Below are positions 24,137 to 33,431 of a stretch of 64,000 nucleotides of DNA, in pieces. Position numbers and translations under genes: made by a program. Source of the stretch: Gallionella sp. (GTDB lineage Bacteria; Pseudomonadota; Gammaproteobacteria; Burkholderiales; Gallionellaceae); NCBI GenBank assembly GCA_028714895.1, contig JAQTLM010000008.1:51419-115418 (forward strand), read 5' to 3'. Position 1 is the first letter of the stretch, and each line of letters opens with the position of its first letter. The notes under the pieces were generated by a model, which was not told where the DNA came from, did not search any database, and worked only from the letters and a program-made list of their open reading frames with translations.

Positions 24137-27100
24137 TTAGTCGTCGTCCGCCAGTTTGAGTGGTCCGCTGCCGGAAAAACGATCGAGATAGAGGTAGATC
24201 ACCGGTGTGATAAAAAGTGTGATTACCTGCGAGAACAACAATCCCCCGACTACAGCGAGACCCAGCGGTTGGCGCAGTTCTGCGCCCGCACCGATGCCAA
24301 AGGCGATAGGTAGTGCGCCCATCAGTGCTGCCGAGGTGGTCATCATGATCGGGCGGAAACGCAGCAGGCAAGCGGTACGTATTGCTTCAACCGGTGTCAT
24401 GCCGCCGTTGCGCTGCGCATCGAGCGCGAAGTCGATCATCATGATGGCGTTTTTCTTGACGATGCCGATCAGCATCAGGATGCCGATCATGGCGATGATC
24501 GAAAGCTCCATGTTGAACAGCCACAACATGGCCAGTGCGCCGACCGCAGCCGAGGGCAGCCCGGAAAGGATTGTGATCGGGTGGATGTAACTTTCGTACA
24601 GCACGCCAAGCAGCGCATAGATCACCAGCAGCGCGGCGATGATCAGCACCACCTGGCTCGCTTGTGAAGACTGGAACGCCGCCGCATCACCGCCGTAGCT
24701 GGTGAGAATGCTCACCGGCATATTGAGCTCGCGCTTGAATTGCTCGATGTGCTTGGATGCATCGCCCAGCGCCGCGCCGGGCGCGAGATTGAAAGAAATC
24801 GTCAGCGCATCGAGTTGCCCGGCGTGATTGATCGAGATGGGCCCCACTTCGCGCTCGACGGTCGCAACGCTGGCCAGCGAAACCAGCGTGCCGTTCTTGC
24901 TTCGTACATAAATCTTGCCAAATGCGCTTTCGTCGGCGCGGTCTTCGGCAGAGACCTGCATGATGACCTGATAGCTGTCGCTCGAAGTGTAGATCGTCGA
25001 GACCTGGCGCTCACCGAAAGCACTGTAGAGCGCGGACCGGATATCCGCGATCTGCACACCCAGCAGATTGGCCTTGTCGCGGTTGATATTGAGCCGCGCT
25101 TGCAGTCCCTTCAGTTGCGAGTCGCTGGTGACATCTCGGAATATGGCATCCTCTCCCATGCGTGTCATCAGGCCATTGGCCGCCTCGCGCAGTTCTTCGG
25201 CGCGCACGCTGCGCATGATGTACTGATAGCGGCTCTTGCTGACGCGGCCGCCCAGCCTGAGGTTCTGAATGGGGTTGATGAAGACATTGACACCGGGAAC
25301 GGCTCGTACCTCGCGACGCAGGTCTTCGATCACCTTGTCGATAGGCGGACGCTCGCTGCGCGGTTTGAGGTTCATGAACAGGCGTCCACTGTTGCCGGCG
25401 CTGGCGTTGACAATGAGCGTATCGACGGCGGGGTTGGCGCGGATCACGTCGCCCGTGCGCTGCAGCAGATCGGTCATGGCGGGAAAGGAAATATCCTCGA
25501 CCGCCTCCACCGTGATCAATGCCAGGCCGACATCCTCATTGGGAAAGAAACCTTTGGGCAAGACCATGAACAGTACGATGGTGACGGCCAAAGTGCCGAC
25601 CGCGATGCCGAGCACGATGCGGCTGTGGCGCAATGCCCAGTCAAGCGCGTGTTCGTAGGATGACAGTACCCGGGTGAAGCCGCGCTCGAACCATGCGGTC
25701 CATTTCAGGACTTGATCTTTTGTATTATGTAGGTCTGTTTCGTGCTGGGCTGTTTCGGTTTTTTGCTGGACCAGGTAGCGGCTGGCCAGCATCGGGATCA
25801 GTGTGAGCGACACCACCGCCGACGCCAGCACGGCGATCCCTACCACGGCGGCGAATTCATGGAATAGTAGCCCGATCACACCGGGCATGAAAAAAATCGG
25901 GATGAACACCGCGACCAGCGAGAGTGAGATCGAAATGATGGTAAAGCTCATCTCCTTCGACCCTTGCAGTGCGGCCTGCAGCGGCGGCATACCCTTTTCG
26001 ACATGGCGCACGATGTTCTCGAGCATCACGATGGCGTCATCCACCACCAGCCCGACCGCAAGCGTGATGGCGAGCAGCGAAATGTTGTCCAGGCTGTAGC
26101 CGAAGGCGCTCATCAGTGCCACCGTAGCCAACAGCGAAATCGGCAGCGACAGCGCCGGAATAAAGGTGGCGGTAGCCTTGCGCAGGAACAGGAAGATCAC
26201 CAGCACGACCAGGGCGATAGTGACCGCCAGCGTGACCTGCACGTCGTGGATCGCATTGCGGATAGACACCGAGCGGTCATTGCGCAGTTTTAGCTGAACG
26301 GATGATGGCATCTGGGCGATGAGTCCGGGCATCGCTGCCTTGATGGCATCCACTGTTGCGACGGTGTTGGCGCCCGGTTGGCGCTGCACCGAAAGCGTGA
26401 TGGCGCGTTCGCCATTGGCCCAGCTTGCCGTCTTGACCGATTCTACGCTGTCTTCGACCACGGCTACTTCGGAGAGCCTCACCGGGCTGCCGCCCGGTGA
26501 GGTGGCCACAATCAGATTGGCAAATGCGGCGGCATTGTCGAGCTGGCGGTTGGCTTGGATGATGAGCGTCTGGCGCGGCCCGTCGAGCGTGCCGACCGGC
26601 GAATTGGCGTTGGCGCTGCGCAACGCGGCGGCGATGTCATCGACGGTCAGGTTGCGCGTCGCAAGCGCTTCCGGATTCACGCGCACGCGCACGGCATATT
26701 TCTTCTGCCCGTTGATGTTTACCTGCGCCACGCCGGGAAGCGTGGAGAGCGTCGGCGAAATGAGGTCGCTGGCGAAACTGTTCAAATCCGAGAGCGACAT
26801 CGAGGGCGAGGTCAGGGTGAGGAAAATGATCGGTGCGTCGGCGGGGTTGACCTTTTGGTAGGACGGCGGCGTGGTCATTTCCGCCGGCAGCGCGCGTTGC
26901 GCGCGCAGCAACGCCGCCTGCACATCGATGGAGGCGCTGTCGATATTGCGGTCCTGATCGAATTCCAGCGTGATCGAAGTGTTGCCCAGCGTGCTGGTCG
27001 AGCTGATCACGGCCAGGCCGGAGATGGTGGAGAACTGGCGCTCGAGTGGAGTGGCTACCGAAGAGGCCATGGTCTCGGGGCTGGCGCCGGGAAGTGTTGC

Positions 27101-27244
27101 ACTGACCGAGATGGTGGGGGTATCGTAACTCGGCAACGCGGCAATGGGTATGCTGCCGTAGGCAAGGATACCGGCCAGCACGGCGGAGACCGACAGCAGC
27201 ACCGTCATGACCGGACGGCGGATGCACAGCTCGGAGAGATTCAT
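24137..27244 (-). CDS. RND efflux pump, inner-membrane transporter (MdtB/MdtC-like)
   Basis: A 1035-residue proton-driven HAE1-type RND pump that would export lipophilic drugs or other amphiphiles through a TolC channel. Visible: the N-terminus NLSELCIRRPVMTVLL with the first membrane helix, two large periplasmic loops, the proton-relay pair in GLVVDDAIVMLEN, and 12 membrane helices in the usual 1+5+1+5 pattern. The N-terminal IRRPVMTVLL, IPIAALPSYDTPTI and GASPETMASSVATPLE blocks are closest to the MdtB/MdtC subgroup. Its start overlaps the adaptor gene by 4 bases. Last gene of a six-gene efflux operon. The substrate cannot be told. Confidence 0.94.
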   Translation of the reverse strand: MNLSELCIRRPVMTVLLSVSAVLAGILAYGSIPIAALPSYDTPTISVSATLPGASPETMASSVATPLERQFSTISGLAVISSTSTLGNTSITLEFDQDRNIDSASIDVQAALLRAQRALPAEMTTPPSYQKVNPADAPIIFLTLTSPSMSLSDLNSFASDLISPTLSTLPGVAQVNINGQKKYAVRVRVNPEALATRNLTVDDIAAALRSANANSPVGTLDGPRQTLIIQANRQLDNAAAFANLIVATSPGGSPVRLSEVAVVEDSVESVKTASWANGERAITLSVQRQPGANTVATVDAIKAAMPGLIAQMPSSVQLKLRNDRSVSIRNAIHDVQVTLAVTIALVVLVIFLFLRKATATFIPALSLPISLLATVALMSAFGYSLDNISLLAITLAVGLVVDDAIVMLENIVRHVEKGMPPLQAALQGSKEMSFTIISISLSLVAVFIPIFFMPGVIGLLFHEFAAVVGIAVLASAVVSLTLIPMLASRYLVQQKTETAQHETDLHNTKDQVLKWTAWFERGFTRVLSSYEHALDWALRHSRIVLGIAVGTLAVTIVLFMVLPKGFFPNEDVGLALITVEAVEDISFPAMTDLLQRTGDVIRANPAVDTLIVNASAGNSGRLFMNLKPRSERPPIDKVIEDLRREVRAVPGVNVFINPIQNLRLGGRVSKSRYQYIMRSVRAEELREAANGLMTRMGEDAIFRDVTSDSQLKGLQARLNINRDKANLLGVQIADIRSALYSAFGERQVSTIYTSSDSYQVIMQVSAEDRADESAFGKIYVRSKNGTLVSLASVATVEREVGPISINHAGQLDALTISFNLAPGAALGDASKHIEQFKRELNMPVSILTSYGGDAAAFQSSQASQVVLIIAALLVIYALLGVLYESYIHPITILSGLPSAAVGALAMLWLFNMELSIIAMIGILMLIGIVKKNAIMMIDFALDAQRNGGMTPVEAIRTACLLRFRPIMMTTSAALMGALPIAFGIGAGAELRQPLGLAVVGGLLFSQVITLFITPVIYLYLDRFSGSGPLKLADDD

Positions 27245-28449
27245 TGCTTGCCTGCGCTGCCGGGTTGGGCGGCGGCCTTGCCGGTATTTTTGCCGTGGCT
27301 ATTTTCTGGCTCGTCCACCACGCTGCCCGGTCTGAGGTTCTGCGCGCCTTCCACGACGACGCGCACGCCCGGCGCGATACCCTCAATTACGGCGATACCG
27401 TCCTGGATCAAGCGCACATTGACGGGCAGCGAAGCCACCTTGCGGTCTTCCCCGATCACGTAAATAAATTTCTTTTCCGGCCCGGTCTGCACCGCCTGCA
27501 CCGGAACCGTGACCGCGCCGGTCAGTGTGCGCGGCGTAAGCGTCACCGTGACAAACATTCCCGGCCAGAGAAGATGGTCAGGATTGGGAAATTCTGCCTT
27601 GAGGCGAATGGTGCCGCTTGCGGTATCCACCGCATTGTCGATAAAGACCAGATGCCCCTTCAAGGCTGGCTGGCCGGGCAAATCCAGCTTTGCGCCGACA
27701 GGCACTTCGCCTTTGGCAAATGCCTGTTGTAAATCCACAAGCTCGCGTTCCGGCAATGTGAAGCTGACATTGATCGGGTCGATCTGCGTGATACTCACCA
27801 GTGCGGTGCCCAGCGCGGCGGCGCTCGGTTGTACCAGGCTTCCCGGATAGATTGCAATGGCGCCCGTGCGCCCTGCAATCGGTGCGGTAATCTCGCCGAA
27901 ACTGCGCGCCACGCGGCTTGCCTCCACAGAAGCGCTATCGACTTCAAGCTGGCCCCGCAATCCGTCCATCTGATTTTGTGCGGCTTCAAACTCGGCACGC
28001 GAAATGTACTCCTGCCTGAATAGCTCCCGCTGGCGTTCAAAATTACGCTCGGCGTTTATCAGGTCAACGCGATCTTTGGCTACCTGCGCGGTATTCTTGC
28101 TGAGGTTGGCGTCTTCGGTGCGGGCATCAAGCGAGAACAGTCTGTCGCCCTTGCGCACGAACTGTCCTTCTTTAATATGCACTGCTTTGATTGTGGCACT
28201 GATCTGCGGGCGTACATCAACCGTTTGCAGCGCCGACACCGTGCCGTTGGCCGTGAGCTTGACCGGTACATCGGTTTGCGCCACTACGGCGCTCACTACC
28301 TGGACTACGCCAGTTCCCTTGGGCTTGGCCGCAGAGCTACCGGTGCGCCAGAACCAGATGGTCAGCGCAACAAGCAGAATGACGGCCAGCGCAATCCATA
28401 TGCGTCGCTTGACGCGCGCCGAATATTTTTCATAAGACACAATATTCAT
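27241..28449 (-). CDS. RND periplasmic adaptor (membrane fusion protein)
   Basis: A 402-residue adaptor linking the RND pump to an outer-membrane channel. It has an N-terminal membrane anchor (RIWIALAVILLVALTIWFW), a lipoyl-like half (DVRPQISATIKAVHIKEGQF), an alpha hairpin (QRELFRQEYISRAEFEAAQN), the second lipoyl half (GEITAPIAGRTGAI), and a beta-barrel and membrane-proximal domain, then a Lys/Gly-rich tail. It resembles MdtA. The stop overlaps the pump start by 4 bases. 64 bases separate it from the upstream ABC permease gene, so the two pump systems are likely on one transcript. Confidence 0.92.
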   Translation of the reverse strand: MNIVSYEKYSARVKRRIWIALAVILLVALTIWFWRTGSSAAKPKGTGVVQVVSAVVAQTDVPVKLTANGTVSALQTVDVRPQISATIKAVHIKEGQFVRKGDRLFSLDARTEDANLSKNTAQVAKDRVDLINAERNFERQRELFRQEYISRAEFEAAQNQMDGLRGQLEVDSASVEASRVARSFGEITAPIAGRTGAIAIYPGSLVQPSAAALGTALVSITQIDPINVSFTLPERELVDLQQAFAKGEVPVGAKLDLPGQPALKGHLVFIDNAVDTASGTIRLKAEFPNPDHLLWPGMFVTVTLTPRTLTGAVTVPVQAVQTGPEKKFIYVIGEDRKVASLPVNVRLIQDGIAVIEGIAPGVRVVVEGAQNLRPGSVVDEPENSHGKNTGKAAAQPGSAGKQ

Positions 28450-28513
28450 CTATAAAGCCTTGTCTGAATCTGTTTTTGAATTGTGAGTGGCCATACGGCT
28501 GAATCGCCCCGCA

Positions 28514-29734
28514 TCACTGGTAGCGCAACGCCTCTATCGGGTCAAGCTGAGCCGCTTTGCGCGCCGGATAAAAGCCGAAGAAGATACCCACCGTTGCAGC
28601 TACGCCAAATGCCACGACCGCCGAACTTCCTGAAATGATGACCATAGTACCGGTCAGCGCATTGACCAGTAGCGCGCCGCCGATGCCCAACAACAGGCCA
28701 ATGAAGCAGCCGGCCACCGAGATGATGATGGCTTCCAGCAGGAATTGCAGCAGGATGTCGCGTTCGCGCGCGCCAATCGCCATGCGGATACCGATCTCAC
28801 GGGTGCGTTCGGTGACGGAAACCAGCATGATGTTCATGATGCCGATGCCGCCCACCAGCAGCGAAACCGAGGCAATTGCGCCGAGCAACAGCGACATGGT
28901 GCGTGTGCTTTCCTCGGCGGAATCCGCGGCGGCAGTGAGATTGCGCAGGAAGAAATCGTTGTCCATGCCTTCGCGGATGCGGTGCCGCTGACGCAGCAGA
29001 TCGGTCATGGATTTTTCCACGACGGGCATGATTTCCTGGGTGGAGGTCTGCACCATGATCATGCGCACCGAACCCTGAAACTGGGAGCCGAATACCTGGC
29101 GCTGTGCGGTGGTAAGCGGAATGATGAGGGTGTCGTCCTGATCGCGCCCATCCATGCCTTGACCCTTGACGGCCAATGTGCCGAGGACGACAAACGGGCT
29201 TTGCCGGATGCGGAAGGTCTTGCCGACCGGCTCTTCACTGCCGAACAAATTTTCTGCGGCAGTCTTGCCGATCAGTGCGACACGCGTGGCGGAGCGCACA
29301 TCCGAGTCAGTAAAAGCCGCACCCGAAGCAACCGGCCAGGAACGCGCCTCCAGATAGCCCGGGGTGGTGCCGATGATCGAAGTGTTCCAGTTGTTCGGCC
29401 CATACACAACTTGTGCATTGCCGGGATGTATCGGCGCGACGGCCTGCACGCCGGGCAGTTCGGCGATCGCATCGGCATCGCCGACCGTCAAAGTGAGATT
29501 GCCTCCGCCACCCGAGCGCACTCCGCCCGATGTAGTGCTGCCGGAAAGCAGCACAAACAGGTTGCTGCCCATCGCAGCAATGGTTTGCTTGATCGCATAT
29601 TGTGCGCCCTGTCCGATGGACATCATCAATACCACTGCGCCGACGCCGATCACCATGCCGAGCATGGTCAGCATGGTGCGCAGCCGGTTTGCGCCCATCG
29701 CGCGCCAGGCTTCGCCGAGCATGGCGAATATCAT
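28514..29734 (-). CDS. macB: MacB-type ABC transporter permease (separate from its ATPase)
   Basis: A 406-residue permease with the MacB/FtsX architecture: one N-terminal helix (MLTMLGMVIGVGAVVLMM), a MacB periplasmic core of about 230 residues, and three C-terminal helices. It begins with the typical EAWRAMGANRLRTMLTMLG. In E. coli MacB the ATPase and permease are fused in one chain; here they are two genes, separated by 85 bases that hold a REP-like palindrome. Together with the MacA-like adaptor and the TolC-like channel it should form a tripartite ATP-driven exporter for peptides, macrolides or siderophore-like compounds. Confidence 0.93.
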   Translation of the reverse strand: MIFAMLGEAWRAMGANRLRTMLTMLGMVIGVGAVVLMMSIGQGAQYAIKQTIAAMGSNLFVLLSGSTTSGGVRSGGGGNLTLTVGDADAIAELPGVQAVAPIHPGNAQVVYGPNNWNTSIIGTTPGYLEARSWPVASGAAFTDSDVRSATRVALIGKTAAENLFGSEEPVGKTFRIRQSPFVVLGTLAVKGQGMDGRDQDDTLIIPLTTAQRQVFGSQFQGSVRMIMVQTSTQEIMPVVEKSMTDLLRQRHRIREGMDNDFFLRNLTAAADSAEESTRTMSLLLGAIASVSLLVGGIGIMNIMLVSVTERTREIGIRMAIGARERDILLQFLLEAIIISVAGCFIGLLLGIGGALLVNALTGTMVIISGSSAVVAFGVAATVGIFFGFYPARKAAQLDPIEALRYQ

Positions 29735-29752
29735 GCGGTAGCCTCATTAAAT

Positions 29753-29807
29753 GTAGGTCGGGATTCATCCCGACGTGATGACTGCGTCGGGATGAATCCC
29801 GACCTAC
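29753..29807. repeat. REP-like palindrome (GTAGGTCGGG family), copy 1
   Basis: Two perfect 23-base arms starting GTAGGTCGGGATTCATCCCG, separated by a 9-base loop, between the macB ATPase and permease genes. The same family recurs at 35734-35779. It could form a hairpin in the mRNA and alter the ratio of the two macB products. Confidence 0.93.
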
Positions 29808-29819
29808 AAAAAACCGTGT

Positions 29820-30527
29820 TCATGCCGCCACCTCCTGTTGGTGCGTAGCCTGATCACTGACGATGCGCCCGTCATGGAATTTCACTTGGCGTTTGGCGTG
29901 TTGGGCGATATCCGCTTCATGGGTGACCAGCACGATGGTGATGCCTTCGCGGTTCAGCTCCTCAAACAACACCATGATTTCTTCGCTGGTCTGGCTGTCG
30001 AGGTTGCCGGTGGGTTCATCTGCAAGTATCAGGCGCGGGCGGTTGACCAAGGCGCGCGCAATCGCAACCCGCTGTTGCTGGCCGCCGGAAATCTTGTTGG
30101 GCATGGAGGCTGCGTAGCCTTCCAGCCCGACCTTGCCGAGTAGGTTCTGCGCACGCTGCCGGCGCTCCTCGCGTTCCACCCCGCAATAAATCAGCGGCAA
30201 TGCCACGTTTTCCAGCAGCGACATGCGCGGCAGCAGATTGAAGCCCTGGAACACGAAGCCGATGGTGCGATTGCGCAACAAGGCCAGTTCGTCCTTGCCC
30301 AGTTCCGCAACGTCCCGGCCATCCAGTACATAACGCCCTGCACTGGGTTTATCGAGACAACCGAGGAGATTCATAAAAGTGGATTTGCCAGAACCGGACG
30401 GCCCCATGATCGCGACGAATTCACCGGCAGTGATGCTGAGGTTGACATCTTTTAATGCCGGAAACAATCCGGCAGAAGTCTCGTAGGACTTGTGCAGTCC
30501 TTCGATGCGGATGACGGGGTCGGCCAT
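29820..30527 (-). CDS. macB: MacB/LolD-type ABC transporter ATPase
   Basis: A 235-residue ATP-binding subunit. Walker A GPSGSGKST, Q-loop FQGFNLL, signature ISGGQQQRVAIARAL, Walker B LILADEPTGNLD and the H-loop THEADIA are all intact. This is the cytoplasmic motor for the permease encoded downstream. Its ATG shares one base with the stop of macA (TAATG), which indicates coupled translation. The homologous MacB of E. coli carries this domain fused to the permease. Confidence 0.95.
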   Translation of the reverse strand: MADPVIRIEGLHKSYETSAGLFPALKDVNLSITAGEFVAIMGPSGSGKSTFMNLLGCLDKPSAGRYVLDGRDVAELGKDELALLRNRTIGFVFQGFNLLPRMSLLENVALPLIYCGVEREERRQRAQNLLGKVGLEGYAASMPNKISGGQQQRVAIARALVNRPRLILADEPTGNLDSQTSEEIMVLFEELNREGITIVLVTHEADIAQHAKRQVKFHDGRIVSDQATHQQEVAA

Positions 30528-31735
30528 TAGAACATTCTCATCGGCGGTCTGCTGCCGGCGCCGCTGGAACTTTTCGATTTGTCCGCCGCTTGTGCATCGC
30601 CAACGACTACTTGGTCATCTGCTTTAAGTTCTCCTGCGACGATTTCGGTATTGCGATTGTCGGTGATGCCGAGCGACACGCTGACCGGCACCAGTTCGCC
30701 TTGCTCCAGCACGTACACCTTGCCGGAAAAAGCATCGCGCTTGGGTTTGCCATTGCCGCCCTTCATGGCAGTGCCGGGCTGATTGGCAGCAGGCTTCTGA
30801 TTGCCGGCATTGGCCGGTTTGAAACGCAGCGCGGCATTGGGAACCAGCAACACATCCTTGCGCTCGGCTACCGTGATGCTCACATAAGCGGTCATACCGG
30901 GCAGCAAGATTTGCTCGGGATTATCCACATTGATCACCACATCGTAGGTCACTACATTTTGTACGGTGGTCGGATTTAGGCGTATCAGCTTGACTACGCC
31001 TTGAAAGTTGCGCCCCGCAAAGGCATCCACGGTGAAGCGCACCGTCTGTCCGACACGGATGCTGCCGATATCCGCTTCGGCAAAGTTCGCATCGATCTGC
31101 ATCTTGGATAAATCCTGCGCGATCTTGAACAGTGTCGGGGTCTGCAAGCTGGCCGCAACGGTCTGGCCGACATCCACCGAGCGGTCTACCACCACACCGG
31201 ATACCGGCGAACGAATGACCGAATAAGCGAGGTTGGCGCGGTCTTTTTCCACGGTTGCATGCGCCAATTGCAATTGTGCTTCGGCGGCTTTTTTGGCTTG
31301 TATTGCGGTATCCAGTTCCTGCCGCGAAATATATTCCTGCGCGAACAGGCTGCGCATGCGTGCTTCGTTAGCGGTGGTTAATTCCAGCGAAGCATTGGCG
31401 CTTTGCACGTTGGCCAGGCTTTGCTTTTGCTGTGCGGCGAGCAGCGCATCATCCAGTTCCAGCAACACCTGTCCTTTTTCCACCTTGCTGTTGAAATCCA
31501 CATACAGTTTTTTCACCGTACCGGAAACCTGCGTGCCAACGTTGACCAGCGTCACCGGATTGATCGTGCCGTTGGCCGAAACCGCCTGGCTGATCTCGCC
31601 TTTTTCCACGGCCTGCAAACGATACTGCTGCTCTGGCGCGACCATGTAGAGCTGCCGGTAGGTGGCGATGCCTGCGGTAACTGCGGCAAGAGCAAGAAAG
31701 AACAGGGCAATCGGGGAGCGCAATAGTTTTTTCAT
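30527..31735 (-). CDS. macA: MacA-like periplasmic adaptor
   Basis: A 402-residue adaptor for the MacB-type transporter. It has an N-terminal anchor (PIALFFLALAAVTAGIATY), lipoyl halves (LVNVGTQVSGTVKKLYVDF; VIRSPVSGVVVDRSVDVG), a coiled-coil hairpin with LFAQEYISRQELDTA, and beta-barrel domains. A Gln/Asn/Lys/Gly-rich insertion lies in the membrane-proximal part (PANAGNQKPAANQPGTAMKG). Overlaps the upstream tolC-like stop by 4 bases and abuts the ATPase gene, so it belongs to the same operon. Confidence 0.94.
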   Translation of the reverse strand: MKKLLRSPIALFFLALAAVTAGIATYRQLYMVAPEQQYRLQAVEKGEISQAVSANGTINPVTLVNVGTQVSGTVKKLYVDFNSKVEKGQVLLELDDALLAAQQKQSLANVQSANASLELTTANEARMRSLFAQEYISRQELDTAIQAKKAAEAQLQLAHATVEKDRANLAYSVIRSPVSGVVVDRSVDVGQTVAASLQTPTLFKIAQDLSKMQIDANFAEADIGSIRVGQTVRFTVDAFAGRNFQGVVKLIRLNPTTVQNVVTYDVVINVDNPEQILLPGMTAYVSITVAERKDVLLVPNAALRFKPANAGNQKPAANQPGTAMKGGNGKPKRDAFSGKVYVLEQGELVPVSVSLGITDNRNTEIVAGELKADDQVVVGDAQAADKSKSSSGAGSRPPMRMF

Positions 31736-33183
31736 GGCTGATTTTTTCCCCGTTGGAAATTAGCACCGGGCTGTTGGCTGCCGTCTGACAAATCCTGCAA
31801 CAAGCTTGTATCCAGATTGCCCATCGTCTGGGCGAGAGTGGCACGGTTGATGTTCCAGTTAAATGTGGACTGGATACGCTGCTGGCGCGCGCTGGCCAAT
31901 GCACTTTGCGCATTCAGCACATCCAGGATGCTGCCCACTCCGGCCTTGTAGCGGCCGAGCGCGACGCGCTCAGACTGCTCGGCGCTGCTGAGCAAATCGG
32001 CGGTGGTGCGCATTGATTGCGTCGCCGTAATGAGATTCTGGTAAGCCGTCCACACATCCAGTGCCACCTGCAAACGCAAGCGTTCCAGTTGCGCATTTTT
32101 GGTTTCCATTTGCGCTTCGGCAGCGCGTATCCGGTAAGTCGGCGCATAGCCGGAAAAAAGCGGCACGCTAACGCTTAGCCCGGCTGACGAGCCATGGGAG
32201 GTAATACCTGCGCTGCTGGTTTGATTGGTTGAGGCGGTCAGGGAAACGGATGGTTTGCCAGCCGCGCGCGCCGCGTCGACGCTGGCTTGTGCGGCTTTTA
32301 CCTGTGCGGCGGCGGCTTGCAAATCGGGGCGGCGCAGCCTGGCTTCCTCGATCAGCGCGCTGATGTCTCGGTCGAAATTTGCGGGAATGGCCGCAGTGTT
32401 TGCCGCCGCCAATGCTATGTTTTTGTTGGCATCCAGCCCGAGCATATTTGCCAGCGCGCCTTTTGTATTGTTCATGTTGCCATTGGCGGTAATGCTGTTC
32501 AGTGTGGCTTGCGAGTAAGCGGTCTGTGCCTGCAATTTGTCGGCGGGCGTGGCGCTGCCGCTCCGGTAGCGCGCCTCGGCGGCGGCAAAGCTTTCTTTCG
32601 CCGAGCGTTCCGATTCAAGAGCGGCATTCAGCGCGGCTTGCGTTGCCTGCGTCTGATAAAAGAATTGCACTGCCTGGAGGAAAACGGTCTGTACCGTGCT
32701 GTCCTGCGTGGCGTTCGCAGCGGCGAGCAACTGGCGCGCACTTTCCAGGCTGGCGGCACGCGAACCGAAGTCATACAGCAGGTAGGAAAGGGTCAGATCA
32801 ACTCTACGCTGGCTTACTCCGGGCGAATCGCGATTGCCGGAAGCGCTCAGGCTGGCGCTGGGCAGGTAACTCGCCTTGCTCACGCCAATCTGCGCTGCCT
32901 GCACCCGCGCACTCGCCCACACCTCGCGGGTTTGCGGGTTGTTGCATAACGCGAGGTTGACCACTTCCAGCAAGCCGAAGGGCTTTTGGCCGGGCACCCG
33001 ATTGAGCGTGCCAGCCGGCTTGGTTTCCACGCATGGGTCGCCGACCGCGCCGCCCAGCCGCAACGCAGGTTTGAGCGGCAGCGCTGCTTCCGTGCCGAAT
33101 GGATCGGAAGTCTCTTCGGCCAGCGCCAAGCTGCTCCAGAGGCAGAGCAGGGCGCAAACGTAACGTATTGGATGAGGGCGCAT
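31732..33183 (-). CDS. TolC-family outer-membrane efflux channel
   Basis: First gene of the efflux operon; forms the outer-membrane/periplasmic tunnel for the MacAB and RND pumps encoded behind it. From the ATG at 33183 it has a signal peptide (RYVCALLCLWSSLALA) and two homologous OEP halves rich in coiled-coil heptads (ARQLLAAANATQDSTVQTVF; YQNLITATQSMRTTADLL), total 483 residues. The frame is open to 33456, but the extra residues overlap the divergent receptor start and lack family character. The upstream region contains a 12-bp-stem hairpin and operator-like palindromes shared with the divergent TonB receptor. Confidence 0.92.
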   Translation of the reverse strand: MRPHPIRYVCALLCLWSSLALAEETSDPFGTEAALPLKPALRLGGAVGDPCVETKPAGTLNRVPGQKPFGLLEVVNLALCNNPQTREVWASARVQAAQIGVSKASYLPSASLSASGNRDSPGVSQRRVDLTLSYLLYDFGSRAASLESARQLLAAANATQDSTVQTVFLQAVQFFYQTQATQAALNAALESERSAKESFAAAEARYRSGSATPADKLQAQTAYSQATLNSITANGNMNNTKGALANMLGLDANKNIALAAANTAAIPANFDRDISALIEEARLRRPDLQAAAAQVKAAQASVDAARAAGKPSVSLTASTNQTSSAGITSHGSSAGLSVSVPLFSGYAPTYRIRAAEAQMETKNAQLERLRLQVALDVWTAYQNLITATQSMRTTADLLSSAEQSERVALGRYKAGVGSILDVLNAQSALASARQQRIQSTFNWNINRATLAQTMGNLDTSLLQDLSDGSQQPGANFQRGKNQP

Positions 33184-33259
33184 GAACAGGAAATAGAGTT
33201 TTATTTTTTCCAAGTATAGCGGCTCGGCATTACTCATTATCGAGTTTTTTGTAAGAAAT

Positions 33260-33287
33260 TGTATTGCGCCATCAGTGGCGCAATACA
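33260..33287 (-). promoter_or_regulatory. perfect hairpin in the tolC leader
   Basis: TGTATTGCGCCA - 4-base loop - TGGCGCAATACA, a perfect 12-bp stem 77 bases upstream of the tolC-like start, in the divergent control region. In the minus-strand transcript it could be an attenuator or stabiliser; as DNA it could be an operator. Confidence 0.6.
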
Positions 33288-33291
33288 GGGG

Positions 33292-33354
33292 TGCGATAAA
33301 TTGTGACTGCGGCATTTCGCCCTGTGACAAATTGTCGCGCGACAATATGTCACA
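33292..33354 (+). promoter_or_regulatory. cluster of three operator-like palindromes (TGYGACAA-A-TTGTCRCA)
   Basis: Three 17-bp sites: 33292-33308 (degenerate, TGCGATAAATTGTGACT), 33323-33339 (TGTGACAAATTGTCGCG) and 33338-33354 (CGCGACAATATGTCACA). The last two overlap by 2 bases, making a 32-bp near-perfect palindrome. A perfect copy lies at 39144-39160 in front of the second receptor gene, in the same position relative to its promoter. The proximal site is centred about 44 bases before the predicted start of transcription, a typical activator position. Confidence 0.8.
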
Positions 33355-33383
33355 TTCCCAAGTTGATTTTTCATCCATACAAT
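33355..33383 (+). promoter_or_regulatory. predicted sigma70 promoter of TonB receptor gene 1
   Basis: TTCCCA (33355-33360), 17-bp spacer, TACAAT (33378-33383). The second receptor gene has the same arrangement (TTCCCA, 17 bp, TAGTAT) with similar spacer sequence (AAGTTGATTTTTCATC here, AAATTGTTTTTCTATC there). A weak -35 directly below palindromes fits activator-dependent transcription. Confidence 0.65.
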
Positions 33384-33431
33384 CCGCCCGCTTTAATTTT
33401 TGATAAAAATAATTGTTAAGGGAGATGGAAG

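Noticed and set aside
33323..33354. CRP or FNR site
   Set aside because: The half-sites are separated so that symmetry falls on a base (17 bp) and the outer words TGYGACAA differ from TGTGA-N6-TCACA and TTGAT-N4-ATCAA.
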